From the NCBI GenBank assembly GCA_017303565.1, contig JAFLCM010000153.1:1-6248 (forward strand): a stretch of DNA of 6,248 bases, in the 5' to 3' direction. This document shows positions 1-4,712 of the stretch, piece after piece (within the stretch, counting starts at the first letter, position 1; each line of letters starts with the position of its first letter). The notes beneath the pieces were generated by a model that worked only from the letters and a program-made list of their open reading frames with translations, searched no databases and was not told the DNA's origin. This DNA comes from Planctomycetota bacterium (lineage in GTDB: Bacteria > Planctomycetota > Phycisphaerae > Phycisphaerales > UBA1924). The position numbers were made by a program, and so were the translations under genes.

Positions 1-527
1 AGCATGGCCTCGCGCTCCCCGGTCGCGGAGAGGGCGAGTCGCAGGTCGATGAGCGAGATCATCGGGGCGGCGAGGGCGAGTCGCTCGCGGGCGGCGTCGG
101 CGTCGATGGGGTCGGCGGTGGGGAGGAGGAACACCACGGCGGTGCGCGGGACGCCGAGGGACGACAGGCCGGGCGCGGGGACGCAGGCGGCGCTGTGTTC
201 GGCGTCGAGGGCGGCGACGACGGGGGCGCTGCGCTCCATCGCGGCGTTGACGACCGGGGCGGAGCGTTCGAGCCACGGGCCGGGGGGCGTGGCGTTCGGA
301 TCGGCGGCCCAGTGGGCGATCAGGTCGAAGCGCCGGGTTTCCACGGGCGCGAGGAGCGCCCCGGCGACGGCCCCGGCGATCGAGCCTTGCAGGGAGAGGA
401 TGCGCCGCGCGAGCTCGTCCGCGGGGCCTTCGTAGGAAGCGATGTCGGAAACGCCCGGCGGCGCGCCCACCTGTGCGGGCGTCGCGGGGGTGGCGCCGAC
501 GCCGGGTTGTCTGGAGTGCTGGGACAC
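1..527 (-). CDS. Partial gene: probable N-terminal GAF-like region of an HlyD-type adaptor (3' end missing)
   Basis: An open minus-strand frame of 175 codons continues past the left edge without a stop. Its codons end almost entirely in G or C, as expected of a real gene here. I place the start at a GTG (525-527); no Shine-Dalgarno site is visible, and a second GTG lies 19 codons further in. The first 27 residues are rich in Pro, Gly, Thr and Ala and look disordered. From about residue 28 the protein alternates helices (DELARRILSLQGSIAGAVAGAL) with a strand-like stretch (TAVVFLLPTADP, 129-140) and then an Ala/Leu-rich helix (143-175). There is no signal peptide. This pattern resembles the N-terminal GAF-like region I recall before the coiled coil and lipoyl domain of large planctomycete HlyD-family adaptors. 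The divergent small adaptor next door fits that, but no lipoyl motif lies in the visible part, so the function is inference. Confidence 0.6.
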   Translation of the reverse strand, partial: MSQHSRQPGVGATPATPAQVGAPPGVSDIASYEGPADELARRILSLQGSIAGAVAGALLAPVETRRFDLIAHWAADPNATPPGPWLERSAPVVNAAMERSAPVVAALDAEHSAACVPAPGLSSLGVPRTAVVFLLPTADPIDADAARERLALAAPMISLIDLRLALSATGEREAM

Positions 528-626
528 CGAAAGGGAGCGTAGCGTGCGCCCGGGGTTGGTGGCGGGCGTAGCGTTGCGGCAGGCCCGCCCGGGGTGCTCG
601 GGCCGGTCGTTTGGGAGTTCCGCCGC
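528..626. promoter_or_regulatory. Divergent intergenic region with inverted and direct repeats
   Basis: This 99-bp gap separates two divergent genes and must hold both promoters if both starts are right. A perfect 7-bp inverted repeat, GGCGGGC (561-567) and GCCCGCC (583-589), is separated by 15 bp. A 9-bp direct repeat, GCCCGGGGT, occurs at 548-556 and 587-595, 39 bp apart, with a near-palindromic core. These could be an operator, but repeats in such GC-rich DNA can arise by chance. No clear -35/-10 pair is visible. GGGAG at 613-617 is a plausible ribosome binding site 9 bp before the ATG at 627. Confidence 0.35.
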
Positions 627-1484
627 ATGAGATACGCGTGGATTGTCGCGGGAGTTTTGGCGGTGTCGCCCCTGGGCGGCGGCGTGGCGGTGGGGCAGCA
701 CTTCGGCGTGTTGACGCCGGAGAACGACGTCCGCCTGGCGTTCAGCGTGGGCGGGGTGGTGGGGAAGGTGCTCGTGAAGCCGGGCGACGGCGTGAAAGCC
801 GGTCAGGTGCTGGTGGAGCAGGATGACCCGGTCGGGCTGGCGCAGATCGAGATGTATCGCCTGCGGTCGGGGAGCGGGCTGGCGGTCGAGGCGGCGGAGA
901 TGTCGCTGAAACTGGCGCAGGTGGAGGAAGGGCTGGTGAAGGAGGCGCTGGTGAAGGGGTCGGCGGGCCAGTTCGAGGCCGACCGGGCGTCGCTCAAAGC
1001 GGGGCTGGCGCGGCTGGAACTGGAGAAGGCGCGTCAGGACCGTGTGGAGGCGGCGCTGGCGCTGAAGCAGGCGGAGGCGGCGCACGCGACGCGGGTGTTG
1101 ACGGCGCCGTTCGACGGGGTGGTGGACGAGGTGGCGGTGCAGCCGGGCGAGTCGGCGGAGGCGGGGCGGCCAATCGTGCGGGTGGTGTCGGTGCAGCGGC
1201 TGAAGGTGGAGATGAACCCCGTGACGTCGAGTACGCTGGGGCTTCGCCCGGGTGCGCCCGCGTGGGTGCGGATGGACGGCCCGGACGGGCGGTCGATCGA
1301 CCGGGAGGCGGTCGTGTCTCACGTAGCGCTGGTGGCGGATGCGCGGAGCGACACGCGGCTGGTGCGGCTGAGTCTGGCGGGCGATGAGGGCTCGCCCACC
1401 GGGGTGAAGGTGATGGTGTTCTTCCAGCGGCCCCAGCCGGCGCTCCCCGGCGGGTCGCCGGTTTCGACGGAGAATCCGCGATGA
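627..1484 (+). CDS. HlyD/RND-type efflux periplasmic adaptor (membrane fusion protein)
   Basis: Encodes 285 residues. The start is the ATG at 627, because it opens a signal peptide (short basic start MRY, then a hydrophobic stretch to about residue 23) and has GGGAG 9 bp upstream; an in-frame GTG at 594 would bury the signal. The fold is a split lipoyl domain: first half at about 38-66 (GKVLVKPGDGVKAGQVLVEQD), an Ala/Leu/Glu-rich helical hairpin at about 84-155, and second half at about 157-190 (TAPFDGVVDEVAVQPGE). A beta-barrel-like part follows to about 267, then a Pro-rich tail. Adaptors of this class bridge an inner-membrane pump and an outer-membrane channel in the periplasm. At 285 residues it is short for the family, which often has 350-450, and the membrane-proximal domain looks minimal. 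It overlaps the next gene by ATGA, so the two are surely co-translated. No pump or channel gene is in view. The substrate is unknown; copper is suggested only by the neighbour. Confidence 0.88.
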   Translation: MRYAWIVAGVLAVSPLGGGVAVGQHFGVLTPENDVRLAFSVGGVVGKVLVKPGDGVKAGQVLVEQDDPVGLAQIEMYRLRSGSGLAVEAAEMSLKLAQVEEGLVKEALVKGSAGQFEADRASLKAGLARLELEKARQDRVEAALALKQAEAAHATRVLTAPFDGVVDEVAVQPGESAEAGRPIVRVVSVQRLKVEMNPVTSSTLGLRPGAPAWVRMDGPDGRSIDREAVVSHVALVADARSDTRLVRLSLAGDEGSPTGVKVMVFFQRPQPALPGGSPVSTENPR

Positions 1485-1900
1485 AACGCTCGCTCGTGCT
1501 GAGGGTGTTGGCGGTGGCGATGTCGGTCCCCGTGGCGGGCGGCGTGCTGGCGGGGTGCAAGAAGAAGGAGGCCCCCGCGCCGACGACGGTGGTGGTGCAC
1601 ACCTACACCGTGCGGGCGCAGGTGGAGCAGTTGCCCGACCCGAACGACATCCGCAAGGAGTTCGTGGCCCGGCACGAGAAGATCCCCGAGTTCAAGGGGC
1701 CGGGCGGGGAGATAGGGATGAACGCGATGGTGATGCCGTTCCCGATCGCGGAGGGCGTCTCGCTGGAGGGCCTGAAGGTGGGCGACAAACTCGAGGTCAC
1801 CTTCGCGGTGGATTTCGACACCGTGCTGAACCGCCCGAGGAAGTACGCGATCACGTCGTGGAAGCCGCTGCCGGCGGAGACGGCGCTGGATTTCCGCTGA
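1481..1900 (+). CDS. CusF-like copper-binding lipoprotein
   Basis: Encodes 139 residues; the ATG overlaps the stop of the upstream adaptor gene by 4 bp. Residues 1-25 are a lipoprotein signal with lipobox L-A-G-C, so Cys26 would be lipidated and the protein anchored in a membrane facing the periplasm. KKKEAPAPTT after the Cys is a linker. The domain from about 41 to 128 resembles the small CusF-type beta-barrel: HEKIPEF (65-71), then MNAMVMPFPI (80-89), then GLKVGDKLEVTFAVDF (97-112). In E. coli CusF, Cu(I)/Ag(I) is held by a His, two Met in an M-x-M pair, and a Trp. Here His65, Met83 and Met85 match, with Met80 as an extra candidate ligand, but the Trp has no clear counterpart and a Gly-rich insert (KGPGGEIG) sits between. 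CusF passes metal to the adaptor CusB, so pairing with an adaptor gene fits. Metal binding is inferred; family membership is fairly sure. Confidence 0.8.
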   Translation: MKRSLVLRVLAVAMSVPVAGGVLAGCKKKEAPAPTTVVVHTYTVRAQVEQLPDPNDIRKEFVARHEKIPEFKGPGGEIGMNAMVMPFPIAEGVSLEGLKVGDKLEVTFAVDFDTVLNRPRKYAITSWKPLPAETALDFR

Positions 1901-1937
1901 ATGATGTTCAGCGCGGCGGGTGGAGCGCCCGCCATTT
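1895..1937. terminator. Candidate terminator hairpins at the convergent gene ends
   Basis: A perfect 7-bp inverted repeat with a 5-nt loop (CGCTGAA, TGATG, TTCAGCG; 1895-1913) contains the stop codons of both convergent genes. Directly after it on the plus strand, GGCGGG (1915-1920) and CCCGCC (1928-1933) form a second hairpin with a 7-nt loop, followed by ATTT. This second hairpin has the shape of a weak Rho-independent terminator for the plus-strand operon, although its T tract is only three bases. It lies within the last codons of tsaB. On the minus strand no T tract follows the first hairpin. Confidence 0.4.
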
Positions 1938-2630
1938 GGTGACGGCCTCGGGCTCGCGGGGGTAGAGCGGCAGCAGGTGGGCGGGGTCGACCGGTGGGAA
2001 GCGGGCGCAGGCTTCAAGCACGAGGCGGGCGTGGAAGGTGATTGGGACGCAGCGGGAGCGCACGCTCTCGGGCAGCGCGTCGCGCAGCGCCGGGTCGCAG
2101 CAGAGCAGGTCGAGGCTCTCGGCGGCGCGGTCGAGGGGCACGATGAGATTGGACCGCTCGTCGTCGAGTGGCTCGGCATCGCCCGGTGTGACGCGGTAGC
2201 GGCAGCGCCAGGCGTCGGCGCGCTTCCAGGCGAGCAGCACGCCGACGGTGTGGTTGGGGTGGTCCGCACGGAGCGCAAGGGCGGCGGCGCGGGCGGTGGG
2301 CACGGCGACGCACTCGGCCCCGGTGGCTTCGGCGATCATCTTGGCGGTCGTGACGGCGATGCGGGTGCTGGTGAAGCCCCCCGGTCCGATCGAGACCGCG
2401 ACGCGCCGCAGCGATGTGGGGGTGACGCCGCACTCGTGGCAGGCGGCGTCGACGGCGGGCATGAGGGCGTCGTCGTGACGCGAGGCGGGGGCGAGTTCTC
2501 GGGTCGAGAGCACCCGCACGGGGGTGCCGGGAGGGCTGGTTTCCCCTACGCACACCGAACCGGAGCAAGCGTGCGCCCCGGCGATGCCGCTCGGGCCCGG
2601 GTTGCTGGTTTCGATGGCGAGGGTGAGCAC
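1908..2630 (-). CDS. tsaB: TsaB, tRNA threonylcarbamoyladenosine biosynthesis protein
   Basis: TsaB is the non-catalytic partner of TsaD in the complex that adds threonylcarbamoyl to A37 of ANN-decoding tRNAs in the cytoplasm. The 240-residue product opens with the ASKHA-type strand LTLAIETSNPG, carries the hallmark IGPGGFTSTR at 81-90 (usual form GPGSFTGLRIG, so Gly replaces Ser and Ser-Thr replaces Gly-Leu), then TTAKMIAEATG and VAVPTARAAAL, and ends with LLPLYPREPEAVTKW at 219-233, the usual C-terminal signature. The length is normal for the family. I chose the GTG at 2630 because AGGA (2640-2643) lies 9 nt upstream and the family begins right at this strand; in-frame GTGs at 2636 and 2660 would add 2 or 10 residues. 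It converges on the copper lipoprotein gene with 7 bp between stops. It is not next to other t6A genes, which is common. Confidence 0.9.
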   Translation of the reverse strand: MLTLAIETSNPGPSGIAGAHACSGSVCVGETSPPGTPVRVLSTRELAPASRHDDALMPAVDAACHECGVTPTSLRRVAVSIGPGGFTSTRIAVTTAKMIAEATGAECVAVPTARAAALALRADHPNHTVGVLLAWKRADAWRCRYRVTPGDAEPLDDERSNLIVPLDRAAESLDLLCCDPALRDALPESVRSRCVPITFHARLVLEACARFPPVDPAHLLPLYPREPEAVTKWRALHPPR

Positions 2631-2740
2631 GGGCACGTGTCCTGTGGAAGGCTGCGGCACGCCGCGGGCCCGGGTCGATGTACCATACCATTCCCTCGCT
2701 GGACCGGTGTGTGACCGTGAATCGAGGGTGAGGAGCGGTC
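2631..2740. promoter_or_regulatory. Divergent intergenic region with a strong ribosome binding site
   Basis: This gap lies between tsaB (leftward) and the zinc-ribbon membrane protein gene (rightward), so both promoters should be here. GAGGAG at 2730-2735 lies 5 nt before the GTG at 2741, the best Shine-Dalgarno match in the window, and decides that start. TACCATACCA (2681-2690) is a small tandem repeat in the least GC-rich part. No confident -35/-10 pair can be named. Confidence 0.4.
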
Positions 2741-3139
2741 GTGCCCAAGGCGGCGGTGCGCAAGTCGATCGAGCGGTGGCGGGTGCGCGGCCGGACGTGG
2801 CTGGGCATGGTGCGGCTGCGCGTGTTCGTGCTGGTGATCGGGGCGCCCCTGGCGATCTTCGGCGCGATCTCGATCGGCCCGGCGTGGCTGGCCTTGCCGC
2901 TGGTGGGCGTGGCGGTGGCGGCGGTGTCGGTGACGTGGAACCGGCTGACCGCCGGGCTGGGCGAGCACATCTGCTGGACGTGCGGCGCGGACCTGAAGGG
3001 GCAGCCGCAGGGCGTTCACGGCGTGGTGTGCGAGAAGTGCGGGTCGCTCAACCAGCACAACCCGCCGTGGAAGAACGAACTGATGGCGCTGGATGATGCG
3101 GGCGCTGAGGAAGCGCCCGACGAGAACGCCCGGGCGTGA
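2741..3139 (+). CDS. Small two-helix membrane protein with C-terminal zinc ribbon
   Basis: Encodes 132 residues from a GTG start backed by GAGGAG 5 nt upstream. I do not recognise a named family. Residues 1-25 are strongly basic (seven Arg and two Lys), consistent with a cytoplasmic N-terminus. Two hydrophobic helices follow, at about 26-46 and 48-66. After a short linker come two knuckles, C-W-T-C at 78-81 and C-E-K-C at 97-100, each followed by Gly, spaced as in a rubredoxin-like or zinc-ribbon fold. The tail (113-132) is acidic. With both helices spanning, the ribbon would also be cytoplasmic. Zinc binding is inferred from the cysteine pattern. Possible roles include membrane-tethered protein or nucleic-acid contacts, but nothing here decides it. 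It stands alone, divergent from tsaB and convergent with the HAD gene. Confidence 0.8.
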   Translation: MPKAAVRKSIERWRVRGRTWLGMVRLRVFVLVIGAPLAIFGAISIGPAWLALPLVGVAVAAVSVTWNRLTAGLGEHICWTCGADLKGQPQGVHGVVCEKCGSLNQHNPPWKNELMALDDAGAEEAPDENARA

Positions 3140-3158
3140 TCGTCGCGCGGCGCGGTCA
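3137..3158. other. Imperfect inverted repeat covering both convergent stop codons
   Basis: The end of the zinc-ribbon gene and the end of the HAD gene are 16 bp apart. TGATCG (3137-3142) pairs with CGGTCA (3153-3158) over 6 bp with one G-T wobble, around a GC-only loop. It could act as a weak bidirectional hairpin, but there is no T tract on either side, so termination is uncertain. Confidence 0.25.
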
Positions 3159-3851
3159 GGCGCTGACGAGCCATTTCTCAACGCGGTCGGTGTCCGAAAG
3201 GTCGGGCAGGGCCAGGTCCGCGCCGGCGTTCTCGAGGTCGGTGACGCTGAACATGCCGGTGGCGACGCCGAGGGAGCGGCATGCGTGGGCGCGGGCGCAC
3301 CGGATGTCGTGCGGTGTGTCCCCGATGATGGTGACGTGCGACGGGTTGACGTCGCGGCCGTGGCGCTGCTTGTAGCGCTTCATGGCGACGGGTGGCAGGT
3401 GGTCGCGGGCGGGCGGGTGGTGGGGGGATTCGTCGCCCCATGCGGAGAGGTGGAAGCGTTCCGGGTCGATGCCGCAGGCGCGGAGTTTGACGGCGCCGGT
3501 TTCGGGGAAGTTGCCGGTGAGCAGGCCGACGGTGGTGCCCGCGCGGCTGAAGAGGCGGTCGAGCAGGGCGGGGACGCCGGGACACGTGACGCCCTTGCCG
3601 GGTTCGGAGAGCAGGGTTTCGAGGTGCTTTCGGTAGCCGGCGCGGAAGTTGGCGTGGTTGTCCGGGGTTTCGGGCAGCGCGTGGGCGCGGAGCAGGTCGC
3701 CGATGATGAGGGGGTCGAGGCGTCCCGCGTAGTCGACGGTTCGCTCGTTGAAGGAGTCGCCGAAGAGCTCGCGCCCGGCGCGTCCCATGGCGGCGATGCC
3801 GAGGCCGGAGGTCTTGATGAGCGTGGCGTCGATGTCGAAGAGGATGAGCAT
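3156..3851 (-). CDS. HAD-superfamily hydrolase, phosphoglycolate-phosphatase-like
   Basis: Encodes 231 residues from an ATG. All four HAD motifs are visible: motif I LFDIDATLI with nucleophile Asp6 and acid/base Asp8 (Ala replaces the usual Gly of D-x-D-G-T); motif II GLLTGN with Thr112; a motif III lysine at Lys158 or Lys161 (MKRYK); and motif IV IIGDTPHDI with Asp178 and Asp182 for magnesium. A helical C1-type cap fills about residues 15-95, with GVPALLDRL just before motif II as in phosphoglycolate-phosphatase-like members. Length is typical. The protein should be a soluble magnesium-dependent phosphatase; the substrate cannot be read from sequence. It lies 16 bp downstream of the acylphosphatase gene on the same strand and is probably co-transcribed with it. 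No clear ribosome binding site precedes the ATG. Confidence 0.88.
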   Translation of the reverse strand: MLILFDIDATLIKTSGLGIAAMGRAGRELFGDSFNERTVDYAGRLDPLIIGDLLRAHALPETPDNHANFRAGYRKHLETLLSEPGKGVTCPGVPALLDRLFSRAGTTVGLLTGNFPETGAVKLRACGIDPERFHLSAWGDESPHHPPARDHLPPVAMKRYKQRHGRDVNPSHVTIIGDTPHDIRCARAHACRSLGVATGMFSVTDLENAGADLALPDLSDTDRVEKWLVSA

Positions 3852-3867
3852 GTCGGGGAAGATGGGT

Positions 3868-4143
3868 TCAGCGCTCGATGACGAAGGCGGATTCGTGCGG
3901 AACGGCGGCGAGGTCGGCGCGGGCCTCGGCGCGGATGTTGCGGGCCATGGTGCGGCGCAGGTCTTCGAGGAAATCGTTGACGGCGGTGGGCGCTCCCTGG
4001 GCTTCGAGGGTGACGCTCGAATCGGGCTCGTTGCGCACCCACCCGGTGACGGGGTGGCGCGATGCGACGGAGCGCGCGGTGGCCCGGAAGCCCACCCCTT
4101 GGACGCGTCCCTGATAACTCACGCGGACTCGGATCACGGGCAA
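3868..4143 (-). CDS. acyP: Acylphosphatase
   Basis: Encodes 91 residues, the normal size for this enzyme, which hydrolyses acyl phosphates such as acetyl or 1,3-bisphosphoglyceryl phosphate in the cytoplasm. The signature GRVQGVGFR (12-20) carries the phosphate-binding loop and catalytic Arg20; GWVRNEPDSSVTLEAQG (34-50) carries catalytic Asn38. The usual D-G-S is D-S-S here, a mild change outside the catalytic pair. The longest start is a TTG at 4143; a GTG two codons later (4137) is equally possible, and neither has a ribosome binding site. The HAD phosphatase gene follows after 16 bp, making a two-phosphatase unit, though a shared pathway is not shown. Family assignment is very secure. Confidence 0.93.
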   Translation of the reverse strand: MPVIRVRVSYQGRVQGVGFRATARSVASRHPVTGWVRNEPDSSVTLEAQGAPTAVNDFLEDLRRTMARNIRAEARADLAAVPHESAFVIER

Positions 4144-4284
4144 GGGTAGCGCGGGGGTTGCGCGGAAACGGGGGGGAGAACCGGCGTGAGACGTGGGGGA
4201 AGCGTGGACAATCTGTCGAACCCGGTGGGCGGGTTGGGAGTGGCGCGGAACGAGTTCGGCGTCGGCGTCAAGACCCTGCGGGCG

Positions 4285-4349
4285 GAATATTCAAGAAAAT
4301 TTCTCAAGAACGCCCAAACCGTTTGACCTGAACCAGACTGGTGATAAAT
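4285..4349 (+). promoter_or_regulatory. AT-rich island with heptamer repeat and promoter-like elements
   Basis: In otherwise very GC-rich DNA, 4285-4310 is mostly A and T. The heptamer TCAAGAA occurs at 4291-4297 and 4304-4310, with a partial TCAAGA copy at 4268-4273. TTGACC (4323-4328) resembles a -35 box and ATAAAT (4344-4349) a -10 box, but the 15-bp spacer is short of the usual 17. It could drive dnaG or a small RNA. The direction and activity are inferred. Confidence 0.25.
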
Positions 4350-4379
4350 GTTGATGTGGAAGCGCTGACACGGGTCTTT

Positions 4380-4508
4380 GGATTGCCCGGCATTGTTCCG
4401 CGGCCCAGCCCAGCAACGAACAGGCTTCCACCACTGGTCCCCCGGGAAGGCGACGAGCCTGGGGGCGAATCCGGCAACGGCGACGAGGTAGAGAGAGTGC
4501 TGTCGCCG
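4380..4508 (+). ncRNA. Candidate structured RNA or leader element
   Basis: Several inverted repeats cluster here. GGATTGCC (4380-4387) can pair with GGC-G-AATCC (4464-4472) with one bulged base, enclosing about 76 nt. Inside, CCCCCGGG (4439-4446) pairs with CCTGGGGG (4458-4465) over 8 bp with one wobble and an 11-nt loop; this shares two bases with the outer stem, so the two could compete. A third hairpin, CGGCGAC (4478-4484) and GTCGCCG (4502-4508), is perfect with a 17-nt loop. No known RNA family is recognised; it lacks the conserved SRP and tRNA signatures. GC-rich DNA makes chance stems common. Confidence 0.2.
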
Positions 4509-4635
4509 CGCGCCCGACGCTCTGCGCTCCTTTGACGGGGGAATGCGGGTGAACGGGTGCGTGGCGGGCGGTTGTTCTTTCCTTCGCGCGGGCCGGATGA
4601 CCGTGGTCCTCTTTGTTCTTGTCGCCTTGTGGTGA

Positions 4636-4654
4636 TCCGCGCACGGTGCGTGGA
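4636..4654 (+). promoter_or_regulatory. Hairpin upstream of dnaG
   Basis: TCCGCGCA (4636-4643) pairs with TGCGTGGA (4647-4654) through 8 bp with one G-U wobble and a CGG loop, 58 bp before the dnaG start. No T tract follows, so it is more likely a leader structure than a terminator. AAGGG at 4701-4705, 7 nt before the GTG, is the dnaG ribosome binding site. Confidence 0.25.
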
Positions 4655-4712
4655 CAGGTTGGGGCGGAGCCCGCGTTGGGCGGGTCGGGAAGGATTCTCG
4701 AAGGGTGGCGGC

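Larger units (their letters stand above)
4144..4712. other. 569-bp intergenic region, no convincing gene
   Basis: The gap lies between the divergent acylphosphatase and dnaG genes. Short open frames cross it, but none has a coding-like codon pattern, a good start or a recognisable product. It holds an AT-rich island (4285-4325), a promoter-like pair near 4323-4349, several inverted repeats (4380-4508), a pyrimidine-rich stretch (4571-4582 and 4609-4621) and a hairpin just before dnaG (4636-4654). It is long for this compact window and may carry a regulatory leader or small RNA. Confidence 0.5.

Noticed and set aside
4..435. A 143-codon plus-strand frame at the left end
   Set aside because: The product is a low-complexity Ala/Arg/Ser protein. 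The minus-strand frame over the same bases gives a balanced, protein-like sequence and is the likely gene.
1319..2278. A 319-codon minus-strand frame crossing the adaptor, copper lipoprotein and tsaB ends
   Set aside because: It overlaps three well-supported genes, is Arg/His/Pro-rich and has no family signature.
3093..3881. A 262-codon plus-strand frame opposite the HAD gene
   Set aside because: It is antisense to a gene with all four HAD motifs and reads as a Val/Gly/Ala-rich shadow.
4380..4472. Small signal recognition particle RNA
   Set aside because: Length and a GGGAAGG stretch are suggestive, but the conserved SRP tip sequence with GGAAG-x-AGCAGC and its opposite strand is not present.
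4455..4475. Possible tRNA T-arm (GGGGGCGAATCC)
   Set aside because: It resembles a T loop, but there is no matching acceptor stem, D arm or anticodon arm at the right spacing.
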